Shown: positions 1 to 8,843 of the stretch, in pieces
Layout: each line of letters begins with the position of its first letter
Position numbering within the stretch: position 1 is the stretch's first letter
Assembly: GCA_016793885.1 (NCBI GenBank)
Contig: JAEUHE010000150.1
Span: 1-64,000, forward strand
Source of the DNA: Verrucomicrobiales bacterium
GTDB taxonomy: Bacteria; Verrucomicrobiota; Verrucomicrobiia; Limisphaerales; UBA11320
Direction of reading: 5' to 3'
DNA length: 64,000 nucleotides
Program-made: the position numbers and the translations under genes
The notes under the pieces: generated by a model
The model's database searches: none
Seen by the model: only the letters and a program-made list of their open reading frames with translations
Told to the model about the DNA's origin: nothing

Positions 1-86
1 GGATAATCCGCTCACCACAAGCCACTCCGCCACGTGCAGGAAAAGCGGAGACATGTCTCCGCACTCCATAGTCGCCTCCCTCCCTT

Positions 87-110
87 CGTAAACGTAAACG
101 TAAACGTAAT
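87..110. repeat. Hexanucleotide tandem repeat (cgtaaa)4
   Basis: Four head-to-tail copies of cgtaaa, the last ending cgtaat, lie in the gap downstream of the epimerase gene. No function can be assigned. Its low complexity makes it a likely variable-number locus. Confidence 0.8.
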
Positions 111-140
111 CGTCCCTCGCCGACCGGTAGCGTCCCAAAA

Positions 141-168
141 ACTCATCACTCATCACTCATCACTCGTC
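141..168. repeat. Heptanucleotide tandem repeat (actcatc)4 overlapping the end of hpnA
   Basis: Three exact copies and one variant copy (actcgtc) of actcatc. The stop codon of the minus-strand epimerase gene (160-162) and its last residues (SDE) are written in this repeat. Repeat number could therefore alter the C-terminus of that protein. Confidence 0.8.
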
Positions 169-1179
169 ACTCCCCCTCTTGGCATACCCCTGCCTCCGGA
201 ACCAATCGACCGCATCCTGCAACGCCTGGCGGGGTGAAGTCTGAGGCAACCCCAGCTCGCGGATCGCTTTGGACGGATCGAAGAACATCTTGTAACGAGC
301 CATGCGTACCCCGGCCAGCGGGGCTTTAGGCGGTTTGCCGGTGAAACGGGCAATCCCCTCGTCGACCCAAGCAGCAGCATAGGCAATTCCATACGGCACC
401 TGGAATCCAGGTCCCCGGATTCCGGTCAGTTCGGTCAGGACATCGAATGCTTGCTTCATGGTCCAATTGCCTTCCCGATTCCCCAAAATGTAGCGCTCGC
501 CTAAGCGGCCTTTTTCGGCGGCCAGGATGTGACCTTGGGCGACATCCCGCACATGCACCCAGTTTAAACCGGTGTCCAGGTAGGCCGGCATCGCGCGGTT
601 CAAGAAATCGACAATGACCTTGCCGGTCGGCGTTGGCTTAACGTCGCGTGGCCCGATGGGAGCGCTGGGATTCACGATGACCACCGGCGCGCCCTTGCTC
701 GCCAGCTCTCGGGCCACCACCTCCGCCTGCCACTTGGAGCGCTTGTAGTGATTGCTCATCTGGGCTTCGGAGACCGGAGTCGATTCATCAGTAGGCTGAA
801 TCTGCCCATCCACTTCCTTGGGCAGGCCAATGCACCCCACGGTGCTGGTATAAACGATGCGAGAACAACCGGCCTCTCGTGCGGCCTCGATCAGGTTTCG
901 CGTCCCTTCCACATTGGCGGCATACATTGGACGATAGTCGGGTAGCCAGAGATGATAACTGGCGGCGACATGGAAACACCAATCGACCCCTCGAAGCGCC
1001 TTTGTGAGTTGGCCAGGGTCCTCGAGATCCGCCGATACCGGTTCATAATCGGCTCCCTCCAGACCTCGCAAGTCACTGGTGCGACGCACAAGGGCCTTGA
1101 CGCTGTGCCCCTGGGCTGCCAGCGCGTGAACCAGGTTGGCACCTACGAATCCGGAGGCGCCCGTAACGAGACATTTCAT
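160..1179 (-). CDS. hpnA: NAD-dependent epimerase, hopanoid-associated HpnA type
   Basis: A short-chain dehydrogenase-type nucleotide-sugar epimerase of 339 residues. The N-terminal Rossmann motif is TGASGFVGANL (residues 6-16). The catalytic Tyr-Lys pair is seen in HYKRSK, and VNPSAPIGPRDVKPTPTG is highly typical of the HpnA/dihydroflavonol-reductase subgroup. HpnA proteins are usually tied to hopanoid lipid pathways, but no squalene-hopene gene is in this window, so the pathway is an inference. I chose the ATG at 1179, which starts directly at the MKCLVTGASG core. An upstream GTG at 1206 would add nine unlikely residues. The gene stands alone and diverges from the TPR gene. Confidence 0.85.
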   Translation of the reverse strand: MKCLVTGASGFVGANLVHALAAQGHSVKALVRRTSDLRGLEGADYEPVSADLEDPGQLTKALRGVDWCFHVAASYHLWLPDYRPMYAANVEGTRNLIEAAREAGCSRIVYTSTVGCIGLPKEVDGQIQPTDESTPVSEAQMSNHYKRSKWQAEVVARELASKGAPVVIVNPSAPIGPRDVKPTPTGKVIVDFLNRAMPAYLDTGLNWVHVRDVAQGHILAAEKGRLGERYILGNREGNWTMKQAFDVLTELTGIRGPGFQVPYGIAYAAAWVDEGIARFTGKPPKAPLAGVRMARYKMFFDPSKAIRELGLPQTSPRQALQDAVDWFRRQGYAKRGSDE

Positions 1180-1388
1180 AGCAACGGAGTAGACTGCACA
1201 GTTCACCCCTTCGGTGCCGCGGAGGATTCCGGGCAGTCATTCGCCGACATTCCCGGTGATTCCCGGTTAAGCCGCGATCACCGTTCGCCGATGGATGAAG
1301 TGACGACGGGATTTAAAGGAATATTTCGGTCGTCGGAATCAAAATCGTTCGTTGAACTGGCTTCAAGCGCCGCAACCGGACTTGCGAC

Positions 1389-1805
1389 ATGGCCAAAAAG
1401 AGCCGTACCAGGAAGAGACTCAGCCGCCAACAAATGCGGGAATTAGACATCGAGATTGGGTTTCTCGAAGGGGTCATCAGGCGGGATCCTCACTACATCG
1501 AAGCGCTTCGGTTGCTGAGCGATGACTATCTCATGAGAGGTTCGTATGCCCAGGGGCTTCAGATCGACGAACTGCTGATGCACCTCCAGCCGCACCATCC
1601 TCAAACTTTTTTCAATCTTGCCTGCAGTTATTCCGTGAACGGACAGATTCGTGCCGCAGCTGACGCTTTGGCCATGGCGATTGACCATGGTTACAACGAT
1701 TGGAAGTGGATCGCACGAGAGGGCAGCCTGGAGAATCTTCGTCAGGATGCCTGCTACCAGGAGCTGCTCGCCAAGATCCAGGCGATCCTTACCCCCGTCT
1801 GCTGA
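1389..1805 (+). CDS. TPR-repeat protein
   Basis: A 138-residue protein with a basic N-terminus (KKSRTRKRLSRQQ) and two to three tetratricopeptide-like helical hairpins, for example DPHYIEALRLLSDDYLMRGSY and PHHPQTFFNLACSYSVNGQ. TPR proteins are protein-binding scaffolds; no partner can be named. It has no signal peptide and is probably cytoplasmic. It ends 54 bases before mtnA on the same strand and may be co-transcribed with it. Confidence 0.75.
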   Translation: MAKKSRTRKRLSRQQMRELDIEIGFLEGVIRRDPHYIEALRLLSDDYLMRGSYAQGLQIDELLMHLQPHHPQTFFNLACSYSVNGQIRAAADALAMAIDHGYNDWKWIAREGSLENLRQDACYQELLAKIQAILTPVC

Positions 1806-1859
1806 TTTTTCTCATCCTTTCCTCATTGCCTTCCCCCTCTCTTTCGAGAGGATCGGGGC

Positions 1860-2957
1860 ATGAATGTGACTGTAGGTGGAAAGACGCGTCTCTGTCGCAC
1901 GGTGGACTTCAACGCGGCTCGCAACACGGTTCAACTGATCGAGCAACGGCTGCTTCCGCATCAATTCAAGATCATTGAGACGCCGGATTACCTGGCGACA
2001 GCCGATGCGATTCGGGACATGGTGGTTCGTGGCGCTGGAGCGATTGGCGCCACGGCTGCCTATGGATTGGCTCAGGGGGCTCAGGCCTATCGCGGGCGAA
2101 GTCTGTCCGCGTTTCGCAAGCATCTCGACCGGGTCTACCGCACCCTGGCAGATGCACGGCCCACGGCGGTCGACCCGGTGAATGCCATGCACATTGTCCG
2201 CGAGGCGGCCCTTCAAGGCGCCACTGTCGGGGAGCAGAAGCTGCATGCCGTGCTGGCTGCGGAGGGGTTCGCGGAGAGTAATCTGGAGGATTGTTCCGCC
2301 ATCGGTGATTTTGGGGAGCCGCTGATACGCGAGGGGATGAACATCCTGACCCATTGCAACGCCGGCTGGCTGGCCTTTGTGGATATTGGAACCGCCACCG
2401 CACCCCTCTATGCCGCGCACGCGCTGGGGAAACGCTTCCATGTTTATTGCGATGAAACTCGTCCGCGATGCCAAGGCGCAGCCCTCACTGCCTGGGAGTT
2501 GGCGCAGCAGGGGATTTCCCATCAGGTGATAGCCGACAATGCCGCCGGACTTCTTTTCTCTCGCGACGAGATCGACATGGTCATCGTGGGTAGTGATCGC
2601 GTGCTGGGTCAAACCGGAGAGGTGGCTAACAAGATTGGCACCTACACCAAGGCGGTGCTCGCGCGTCGCCATCGCGTGCCCTTCTACGTCGCCATTCCGC
2701 TGTCCACCATCGACTGGACTCTGGCTTCGGGGGCTCAGATTCCCATTGAGGAGCGGGATGAACGGGAAGTGCTCGGCGCTTGGGGCATGACTGATCGGAA
2801 GAAGCGCGAGTATGTTCGGATCGCGAATCCGAGCAGCCGGGCGTTTAACCCCGGCTTCGACATCACTCCCCCTGAGTTGATCACCGGCATCATCACGCCC
2901 ATGGGCATTTTTCCGCCCCGGCAGCTGTGGAAACAGCGCGCCAAACTGATGGGTTGA
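1860..2957 (+). CDS. mtnA: S-methyl-5-thioribose-1-phosphate isomerase
   Basis: Isomerises 5-methylthioribose-1-phosphate to methylthioribulose-1-phosphate in cytoplasmic methionine salvage. The 365-residue protein has the usual family length. Visible family motifs are VRGAGAIGATAAYG, ILTHCNAG with the catalytic Cys at about 166, CDETRPRCQG, ADNAAG, and VGSDRV with the catalytic Asp at about 246, followed by ANKIGTYTKA. An AGAGGA ribosome-binding site lies just upstream of the ATG. No other salvage gene is nearby. The eIF2B-related relatives (ribose-1,5-bisphosphate isomerase) are less likely given the Cys/Asp pair and the DETRPRCQG motif. Confidence 0.93.
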   Translation: MNVTVGGKTRLCRTVDFNAARNTVQLIEQRLLPHQFKIIETPDYLATADAIRDMVVRGAGAIGATAAYGLAQGAQAYRGRSLSAFRKHLDRVYRTLADARPTAVDPVNAMHIVREAALQGATVGEQKLHAVLAAEGFAESNLEDCSAIGDFGEPLIREGMNILTHCNAGWLAFVDIGTATAPLYAAHALGKRFHVYCDETRPRCQGAALTAWELAQQGISHQVIADNAAGLLFSRDEIDMVIVGSDRVLGQTGEVANKIGTYTKAVLARRHRVPFYVAIPLSTIDWTLASGAQIPIEERDEREVLGAWGMTDRKKREYVRIANPSSRAFNPGFDITPPELITGIITPMGIFPPRQLWKQRAKLMG

Positions 2958-2984
2958 CCGACAACCCGGCTGCGGCGGGGCCAA

Positions 2985-4055
2985 TCATCTCGCCACGAGT
3001 TTGGCGGGATTCACGACCACGTGGCGGATGCGTTCGCGATGCCAGGTGTAGCTTAAATGCACCAGGCCATCGGCTGTCTGGATGATTGCCGGATAACTGA
3101 ATTCCAGGCCTGGCGAATCCTCCAACACCAGGACCGGCTTCCAGTTTTTGCCATCCTTGGAGATGGCCAGGTTCAGCGGCGAGCGGCCCTTGGGAGTGTG
3201 ATTGTAGACAATGAGATGGCTGCCGTTTTTGAGCGTGACGGCATCCGTTCCTGAATTGGGGTTGGGCAGGGTTCCGTAGCTCAAAGCCGTCCATGATTTA
3301 CCGCCGTCCTTAGACCACGTCTCGAACACACGCCCGCCGCGGGTTCGCCCCAACGCCTGCAGTGTGTTTTTTTCATGAAAGAGAATGCTTGGCTGGATCG
3401 CATTCAACTCGGATTCGTCTGCCTTCACGGGCGGGGTGACCTTGCTCCAGGAGACGCCCAGATCGGTAGTGCGCTCGAAATACACGCGCCAATCCACTCG
3501 CTTGGGCCCATTGTCATACTCGATGCTGGTGGGGCAAAGGATATCTCCGTTGGCCAGTTGGACCGGCTTGTTCTTGATCGGACCGAGAATGCCTTCCGGC
3601 AGCCGACGCGCCTCGCTCCAGGTGCGTCCTTGATCCATGCTCGTTCGCAGCATTCCCCACCAGGTCTTGGGATCAGGGCCGACCTTGTAGAAGAGCAGGA
3701 GCGGTCCCTGCTTCGGTTGAAAGAGCACCGGATTCCAACAGGGATGCCGGGTGCCGTTCGCCTGGACGCCATTGGCCACCTCCACGGGAGTTGTCCATCG
3801 TTGACCCTCGCGGCGCGAAACCCAGATTCCAACATCAGGATGCTTCTCATGCGTGCCCCCAAACCAGGAGGCAACCAGCTCCCGCTCGGGAGTCTCCACC
3901 AGCGTGGACGCATGGCAGGAAGGGAAGGGCGCAGTTTCGTAGATGAATTCGGACGAAATGAGTCCGGGTTGGGACGGACGATCGGCGGCAGACAAGGAAC
4001 CGCCCAGCACGACTAAACCGATCAAACACAGGCTCCGCAGTGGTGAGATGATCAT
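2985..4055 (-). CDS. Secreted BNR-repeat sialidase-like protein
   Basis: A 356-residue exo-alpha-sialidase family (BNR_2) protein with a signal peptide (IGLVVLGGSLSAADR). Three or more Asp boxes are visible: SMDQGRTW, TTDLGVSW and SKDGGKSW. The N-terminal segment ASWFGGTHEKHPDVGIWVSRR is typical of the secreted sialidase-like family common in Verrucomicrobiota and Planctomycetota. Real sialic acid cleavage is not certain, because many members act on other glycans. The start at 4055 puts the signal peptide at the N-terminus; an upstream codon at 4091 would bury it. Its 3' end faces mtnA, which is convergent. Confidence 0.82.
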   Translation of the reverse strand: MIISPLRSLCLIGLVVLGGSLSAADRPSQPGLISSEFIYETAPFPSCHASTLVETPERELVASWFGGTHEKHPDVGIWVSRREGQRWTTPVEVANGVQANGTRHPCWNPVLFQPKQGPLLLFYKVGPDPKTWWGMLRTSMDQGRTWSEARRLPEGILGPIKNKPVQLANGDILCPTSIEYDNGPKRVDWRVYFERTTDLGVSWSKVTPPVKADESELNAIQPSILFHEKNTLQALGRTRGGRVFETWSKDGGKSWTALSYGTLPNPNSGTDAVTLKNGSHLIVYNHTPKGRSPLNLAISKDGKNWKPVLVLEDSPGLEFSYPAIIQTADGLVHLSYTWHRERIRHVVVNPAKLVAR

Positions 4056-4108
4056 GGGCCGATACAGTGAGGACACCAGGTTGGGAATCAAGTTTGATCG
4101 AGCAAAAA

Positions 4109-4137
4109 GGAAGGCCAGCCGGGCCGGCTGGCCTTCC
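4109..4137 (-). terminator. Rho-independent terminator of the 842-residue protein gene
   Basis: A perfect 13-bp stem with a 3-base loop (4122-4124). Read on the minus strand it is followed by a run of five T. It lies just after the stop of the upstream minus-strand gene (4174) and before the sialidase start, so it separates the two transcripts. Confidence 0.85.
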
Positions 4138-4173
4138 GTGAGTGAGTGAGTGGGTTGTTGCTAAGTCGGGATG

Positions 4174-6702
4174 TTAGCGCACCAGCCGGTAGTAGGCCGC
4201 TTTGCCATCGGGAGACTGGAAGATCACGTTGAGATTTCCCTCTGGTGTGGGATCACCCACATTCGTCCACGGTCCGTCCAGGCTGGGGGCCGATTGAAGC
4301 GCCATTCCCTCGGTGCCGTCCGCGGTCCAGGCGATGCGGATGGTGCCGTCGGGCTGAATGGTGGCGGTTTGCTGGATCACCGGCAGTTCAACGTCCCCAG
4401 GCAAGATACGAACATTGTCCACCAGGAGTGTGTGGTCGCCCGTGGGCGAGGTGTGTTTGATGGTCAGGTCTCCGGAGACGTCCGGAGCGGTGAATACCGC
4501 GCGCACCGCCCGATACGCGTTGTTCCCGCCAACGGGGCGCATTTCCGCCTCCGCGATTGGCCCTTCGAGTCCCGTCAGGCCGATTTGGTAAGCGGTGGCT
4601 TCTGGTCCGCAGCAGTTCCGGGCGTTCAGCCAGACGTAGACGGTGTAGATTTCACCCGGGGTCAGCCCATCGATGGTCTGCGTGATCGAGCTTCCGTTGC
4701 CCTGGAGCAGAAACACCCGGTCCTGGTCCGGACCGGTTCCGTTGTCGGAGAAAGGCCCGACTCCGACGATGTTGACACCGTAGCCGCCCGTGGCGCGCCA
4801 GCCCATGATCTTCGACGGTTGGATGTAACCAACGCCGTCAGCAATCCCTTCCGCTTCGAAGCTGGGGTTGAACACCACCACCTCATCCGCATTCCTTTGG
4901 ACCAGGGTCACAGCATCGATCAGCACACTGGCGTCGCCTTCCGCCTTCGATGCGAATTCCAGCACTCCCGTGCTCGAGGACGGGGTAAACACGATATGAT
5001 GACGCGGGTAGTCTCCGGCACCGCCTTGGCCCGCAGGTGCGATTTCGGCAATCTTGCCAATCTCGGTGCCATCCCAATTCACGGCCAAGTCGATCTTGCC
5101 GCCGCAGCAGTTGCGCGCGTTGTAGGCGAACTGCAGCCAATAGGTTTTGCCGGCTTGGAGCCCGGTGATCTGTTGCCGCAGCTTTCCGCTGCCTTGGATG
5201 AAGGCCACCTGGAGACGATCGGGGATCGTTCCGTTATCGTGGAACGGCCCGTCCGCCTTGTTCAACCCGCGATTGCCTTCGCCTTCCCAGGCCAGGATCT
5301 CGCCATACCCGGGGGCGGCTCCGGCGGCTGTCGCCTCGAAGCTCGGGTTGCGGATGAGCGAGGTGACGACATTGATGGCAGCGTCGTTCTTCACACATTG
5401 GTTCGCGTCGTCAATGATCTCAACTCGGGCGACTCCGCGTCCCACTCCCGTTACAGAGAAAGGCTGGCTTGCCGGCCCGCCCTTGGGGAAGGTGATGGAC
5501 AACGTTCCATCTTCTTGGGCTCCCACCAATCGAGCGATGTTCTGGTTGGCCAGGCGCAGGACGAGAGTGGCCGAGTCTCTTTCCAGCAGACGAGGATCCA
5601 CTTCCAGGTTGAAGTTGGCCACCTGCCCAGGCGCGATTTCGGCCGCGGACGGGGTGAATTGGATGCACTCCAGCGGGATGATGACCGCGCCTTTGATTCG
5701 AACATCGTCCAGCAGGAGGGTGTGGCTACCATCGACCGTTTGTTCGAAGGCGATCTCCGCCGAAGGTGAGGTCGGAGTGAACTTGACCGTCTGGCTGAGG
5801 TATTCCGCCCCGCCCACGGCAGCTACATCCAAGTCGAGGAGTGCAGTCCCATCGACGCTCACGCGCAGATGCGGAGCACTGCCCCCGCTGGCGTTCACGG
5901 CGAAGCTGAGTTCATACTCCGTTCCGGCGGACAGGTTCGGGACGACTTGGCGCAAGGACCCGACTCCCTGGATAAATGCGACATTGTCCTGGTCTGGATT
6001 CGTTCCGTTGTCGGCATAGGGCCCGACACCCGACTGGTCGACCCCGTAAGTCCCTTCACCGACCCATCCGGCGATGGAGCGAGGGCTCACGATTCCGGCT
6101 GGAACTTCATCGGTTCCGGCTACGATGCCGCTGGCCTCGAAGCTTGGGTTGATGACCACCACATCGTTCGTGCTGCGTTGAACGATCGTCACGCCATCCA
6201 AGAGCGCGGTGGCGTCACCGCCGGCGATCGTGGTGAACTTGAGGGTTCCCGCATCGGAATCCGGCGTGAACACGACATTGCGGGACAGGTACGATTTGCC
6301 GCCGGTGACCGGTCGGAGGTTGACGATTCGATCAAGGTCGGCATCGTTGAATTTGGTAATGACATCGATGGTGCCACCGCAGCAGCCCCGCGCATCGTAG
6401 TTAAACTGAATCCAGTAAGTCTCACCGGGGGTGAGTCCGGAGATGGCTTGGGAAAGGGAGGTGCTGCCCTGTAGGAACGCGACACGAGCCTGATCTGGGA
6501 TCGGCGTGCCACCGTTGTGGAATGGGCCGTTGCTCTGGTTTACGCCGCTGCCGCCCGACCAGCTATCGATGCTGCTATAGCTCGGGAAGGTGGCGTTGTA
6601 GTTTGCCTCAAAACTCGGATTTTGAATAAAGCTCGCTGCAAATATCGGCTGCGAGAGTCCTAACAATGCTAGTGTGGGTAGGGAGATTATACGTGTACGC
6701 AT
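4174..6702 (-). CDS. Large secreted protein with four NPSFEA repeats
   Basis: An 842-residue secreted protein of unknown function. The signal peptide is MRTRIISLPTLALLGLSQPI, ending FA. Four divergent repeats of about 165 residues follow, each opening with NPSFEA and carrying GPF/Y..NGT..PDQ..VAF.QG and a closing LLDDV segment, which looks like a galactose-binding-like beta-sandwich. Repeats 1, 3 and 4 carry adjacent cysteines (ARGCCGG, ARNCCGG, ARNCCGP); repeat 2 lacks them. A Big/Ig-like domain separates repeats 2 and 3. The C-terminus (LQSAPSLDGPWT...YYRLVR) is the module shared with other secreted proteins here. The start at 6702 begins exactly at the signal peptide. A carbohydrate-binding or cell-surface role is an inference. 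Confidence 0.8.
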   Translation of the reverse strand: MRTRIISLPTLALLGLSQPIFAASFIQNPSFEANYNATFPSYSSIDSWSGGSGVNQSNGPFHNGGTPIPDQARVAFLQGSTSLSQAISGLTPGETYWIQFNYDARGCCGGTIDVITKFNDADLDRIVNLRPVTGGKSYLSRNVVFTPDSDAGTLKFTTIAGGDATALLDGVTIVQRSTNDVVVINPSFEASGIVAGTDEVPAGIVSPRSIAGWVGEGTYGVDQSGVGPYADNGTNPDQDNVAFIQGVGSLRQVVPNLSAGTEYELSFAVNASGGSAPHLRVSVDGTALLDLDVAAVGGAEYLSQTVKFTPTSPSAEIAFEQTVDGSHTLLLDDVRIKGAVIIPLECIQFTPSAAEIAPGQVANFNLEVDPRLLERDSATLVLRLANQNIARLVGAQEDGTLSITFPKGGPASQPFSVTGVGRGVARVEIIDDANQCVKNDAAINVVTSLIRNPSFEATAAGAAPGYGEILAWEGEGNRGLNKADGPFHDNGTIPDRLQVAFIQGSGKLRQQITGLQAGKTYWLQFAYNARNCCGGKIDLAVNWDGTEIGKIAEIAPAGQGGAGDYPRHHIVFTPSSSTGVLEFASKAEGDASVLIDAVTLVQRNADEVVVFNPSFEAEGIADGVGYIQPSKIMGWRATGGYGVNIVGVGPFSDNGTGPDQDRVFLLQGNGSSITQTIDGLTPGEIYTVYVWLNARNCCGPEATAYQIGLTGLEGPIAEAEMRPVGGNNAYRAVRAVFTAPDVSGDLTIKHTSPTGDHTLLVDNVRILPGDVELPVIQQTATIQPDGTIRIAWTADGTEGMALQSAPSLDGPWTNVGDPTPEGNLNVIFQSPDGKAAYYRLVR

Positions 6703-6923
6703 AGTGAGTAATTGAATTACTTCGGTTTCGGACAAGGCTGTAATTGCACAATGTCTGGGATGAAAACGGATTGCAAGACTTTGTGAGCCCCTTTGACATG
6801 TATCGTGGCCTGATTCACCATGGATGACGTGACGCCGCAGGGTGAGTCCTCCCTGGCTATGCAGAGGGATTGGCCGGGTGGAGAGATGAACGTTAAGCGC
6901 ACCTATCAACAACTAAACGAGCT

Positions 6924-6995
6924 ATGATCAAAATCTTCCTGCTGAAACTCCTCATCGCCTCAGCTTCCGGCTGGGCGATCCTTAACCTGCTGTGA
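6924..6995 (+). CDS. 23-residue hydrophobic peptide, probable small membrane ORF
   Basis: A 23-codon ORF encoding one hydrophobic helix (MIKIFLLKLLIASASGWAIL, then NLL). It stops at 6995, one base before the ATG of the next membrane protein at 6997. The spacing suggests translational coupling, either as a leader or as a single-pass partner. I know no family for it. The start has only a weak Shine-Dalgarno-like ACGAG. Confidence 0.4.
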   Translation: MIKIFLLKLLIASASGWAILNLL

Positions 6996-6996
6996 C

Positions 6997-7353
6997 ATGC
7001 GGGACTTTGGCTATCTGCGCGATCCGCTGTTCCTGACAGGCTGTGCTGCGTATGCCGTCAACCGCTGGGTGCTCAAGCCTCAGGTTCACCTCGGGTTTCT
7101 CCATTCCTATTTTAATGACCTCTGGCTTATCCCCTGTGCCTTGCCTCCGATTCTTTGGTTGCACCGGCGACTCGGGCTGCGCCGACATGATACCCCCCCG
7201 GGCGTTAGTGAAATCGCGAGCCACCTGGTCTTCTGGTCGGTGTTGTTTGAATGGGTAGGCCCCAGATGGGTGGGGCATGCCACTGGGGATCCGGGCGATG
7301 TGCTGGCCTATACTCTCGGTGCGATTCTCAGCGGACTATTCTGGTGGCGGTGA
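6997..7353 (+). CDS. Conserved hypothetical membrane protein
   Basis: A 118-residue protein with three to four probable membrane segments: about residues 8-25, 43-62, 72-88 and 103-117. It also has conserved-looking polar motifs, NRWVLKP, HSYFNDLWLIPCALPP and RRHDTPP. I recognise it only as a small hypothetical membrane protein of a type found in Verrucomicrobiota and related phyla. No function can be given. It directly follows a 23-residue hydrophobic ORF. Confidence 0.75.
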   Translation: MRDFGYLRDPLFLTGCAAYAVNRWVLKPQVHLGFLHSYFNDLWLIPCALPPILWLHRRLGLRRHDTPPGVSEIASHLVFWSVLFEWVGPRWVGHATGDPGDVLAYTLGAILSGLFWWR

Positions 7354-7782
7354 GACCCTGGGTGGACGATTTGTTCGGGCTCATGGGTTTTTCACCGTCT
7401 CGTCCCTTTCTGGCAGGCGACGAATGAGGATCTCCCGCCGCTGACGGTCTTCTATGGGTGGGGACCAGAGGCCTTGCATTCCTCAGGTAGATAAGCAGCG
7501 CGGATTGCATCTTGCCTGACACCCCTTTCCACGCTCTGGCGTTCAGGACCTCCGATCAACCGTTTCGTCGCAGACTCCACTTCCGCCTGGTTTTTGTGGA
7601 TTGCCCTGGGCTGCAGGAAGCTCCTGGAGATGTTCAACGATGGTGTCCGTTCCATGGAAATTATCTACACCAGGGCCTGAAATTACCGTGAGGACGGCTG
7701 CGCACGATTCCTTTCGACACTCTCGCCGTGGCATCTGATGTGCTGAAGTAAGCGAGATCGTCTCAACTCAACCTTTAAACGT
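7354..7782. other. Gene-free stretch
   Basis: No convincing coding region. It holds one near-match to the TGCA-N3-TGCA motif (TGCATCTTGCC at 7506-7516) and a weak GG-N10-GC promoter-like element at 7728-7744 before the DUF3309-type gene. Confidence 0.6.
7728..7744 (+). promoter_or_regulatory. Weak sigma-54-like -24/-12 element
   Basis: The sequence TGGCA followed by TGC with exact GG-N10-GC spacing. The flanks match the YTGGCACG-N4-TTGCW consensus only partly, with about four mismatches. A start near 7755 would give a short leader to the ATG at 7783. Confidence 0.3.
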
Positions 7783-7947
7783 ATGGCCACATCTACTCTC
7801 TTACTGATCGTTCTGGTGGTTCTTCTGGTCGGCTCTCTGCCCTCGTGGCCTTACAGCCGAGGGTGGGGATATTATCCCAGTGGCGGCTTGGGTCTGGTGG
7901 TTTTGATTATCCTCCTCCTCTTACTGACCGGCCGCTTTCCGTCTTAG
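7783..7947 (+). CDS. DUF3309 family small membrane protein
   Basis: A 54-residue protein with two hydrophobic helices around a conserved centre: LLLIVLVVLLVGSLPSWPYS, then RGWGYYPSGGLG, then another hydrophobic helix ending TGRFPS. The SLPSWPYSRGWGYYPSGG core is diagnostic of the DUF3309 family. These proteins are usually small membrane proteins near stress genes, and their function is unknown. The match is full length. Confidence 0.85.
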   Translation: MATSTLLLIVLVVLLVGSLPSWPYSRGWGYYPSGGLGLVVLIILLLLLTGRFPS

Positions 7948-7999
7948 TCCCCGGCTTTCCCGAAAGTGCCTCTAGCGGCGCTCCGATTTGGTTGTTGAG

Positions 8000-8533
8000 A
8001 TGGAAGCACGCGAAACCGTAAGCGGGATAACGACGCCCCGTGGAAAGAAAACCGTGACCCAGTTTGCCAAAATGTGGTCGGAACATGCCGAATCGAGCGC
8101 CCTTGTCCTCGTCGACGTCATCAATGACTTCGACTTTCCCGGAGGCAATCAGCTCTTGCGCTCTGCAATGCCTATGGCGAGGAGGTTAAAGGCCCTCAAG
8201 ACTCGAGCGCGAAGAGCCGGGGTGCCGATCATCTATGCGAATGACAATTTTGGTTTATGGCAGTCCAGCTTCGAGGTCATTGTAGATCACTGCCTGCAGT
8301 CCAAAGGGCGAGAGATAGTGCGGGCGCTGAGCCCGGACCTTTCCGACTATTTCATACTGAAGCCCAAGGAATCGGCCTTTTATGCCACGAACTTAGAGCT
8401 GCTGCTCAAGGACCTGGGCGTGAAACGCCTGATCATTGGAGGCATCGCCGCCGACGTTTGCGTTTTGTTTACCGCCATGGATGCCTACCTCAGGGAATAC
8501 AATCTCTGCATCCCCTCCGACTGCATCGCTTAG
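8000..8533 (+). CDS. Isochorismatase-family cysteine hydrolase, truncated by a stop codon
   Basis: A cytoplasmic cysteine hydrolase fold protein of 177 residues whose substrate cannot be named. The catalytic triad of the family is visible: Asp39 in LVDVINDF, Lys123 in KPKESAF and Cys154 in GIAADVCVLFTAMDAY. The frame ends with SDCIA and TAG at 8531. Beyond that TAG the same frame continues for 47 sense codons to 8674 and encodes ALRQMADVLKADV, which matches the normal family C-terminus. The family's last helix is therefore lost through a single nonsense codon. ATG 8000 is chosen; a TTG at 7988 adds three residues. It may be a recent pseudogene or a tolerated truncation. Confidence 0.75.
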   Translation: MEARETVSGITTPRGKKTVTQFAKMWSEHAESSALVLVDVINDFDFPGGNQLLRSAMPMARRLKALKTRARRAGVPIIYANDNFGLWQSSFEVIVDHCLQSKGREIVRALSPDLSDYFILKPKESAFYATNLELLLKDLGVKRLIIGGIAADVCVLFTAMDAYLREYNLCIPSDCIA

Positions 8534-8843
8534 ACGTCAAAGGTTCTGAAAGACTGCGCTCTGCGCCAGATGGCCGATGTGTTGAAGGCGGATGTCGGCC
8601 ATTCGAGTCAGATCGAGATCGAACGGGAACAGCCCGCAGGGGCGGACGACCATGAGGGGGTGCGTCGGAACTAGCGGTGCACTTGGGTCTGGAGGATGTG
8701 ATGGTCCAGGCCCGCTACCCGCTCTCGTTCGCTAGGACCCAAATCCGGCCTGTCCATGTAAAAACAGTCGTCGAAGGTGGACGTCGAATGGGTAGGTACC
8801 TTCAGTATCCCTGTGACCATCCGCGGTGGAGAGGCTCTCGTGG
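8534..8843. other. Gene-free stretch holding the lost tail of the hydrolase
   Basis: Bases 8534-8674 are the former 3' end of the cysteine hydrolase gene, still in frame after the stop. Nothing else is recognised up to the stop of the minus-strand Cys-rich gene. Confidence 0.65.

Noticed and set aside
1812..2984. Open frame of 390 codons on the minus strand
   Set aside because: Antisense to mtnA, which has all family motifs; no domain in the shadow frame.
4171..5769. Long open frame of 532 codons on the plus strand
   Set aside because: It is antisense to the secreted repeat protein. It has no recognisable domain and a composition explained by the opposite strand's codon bias.
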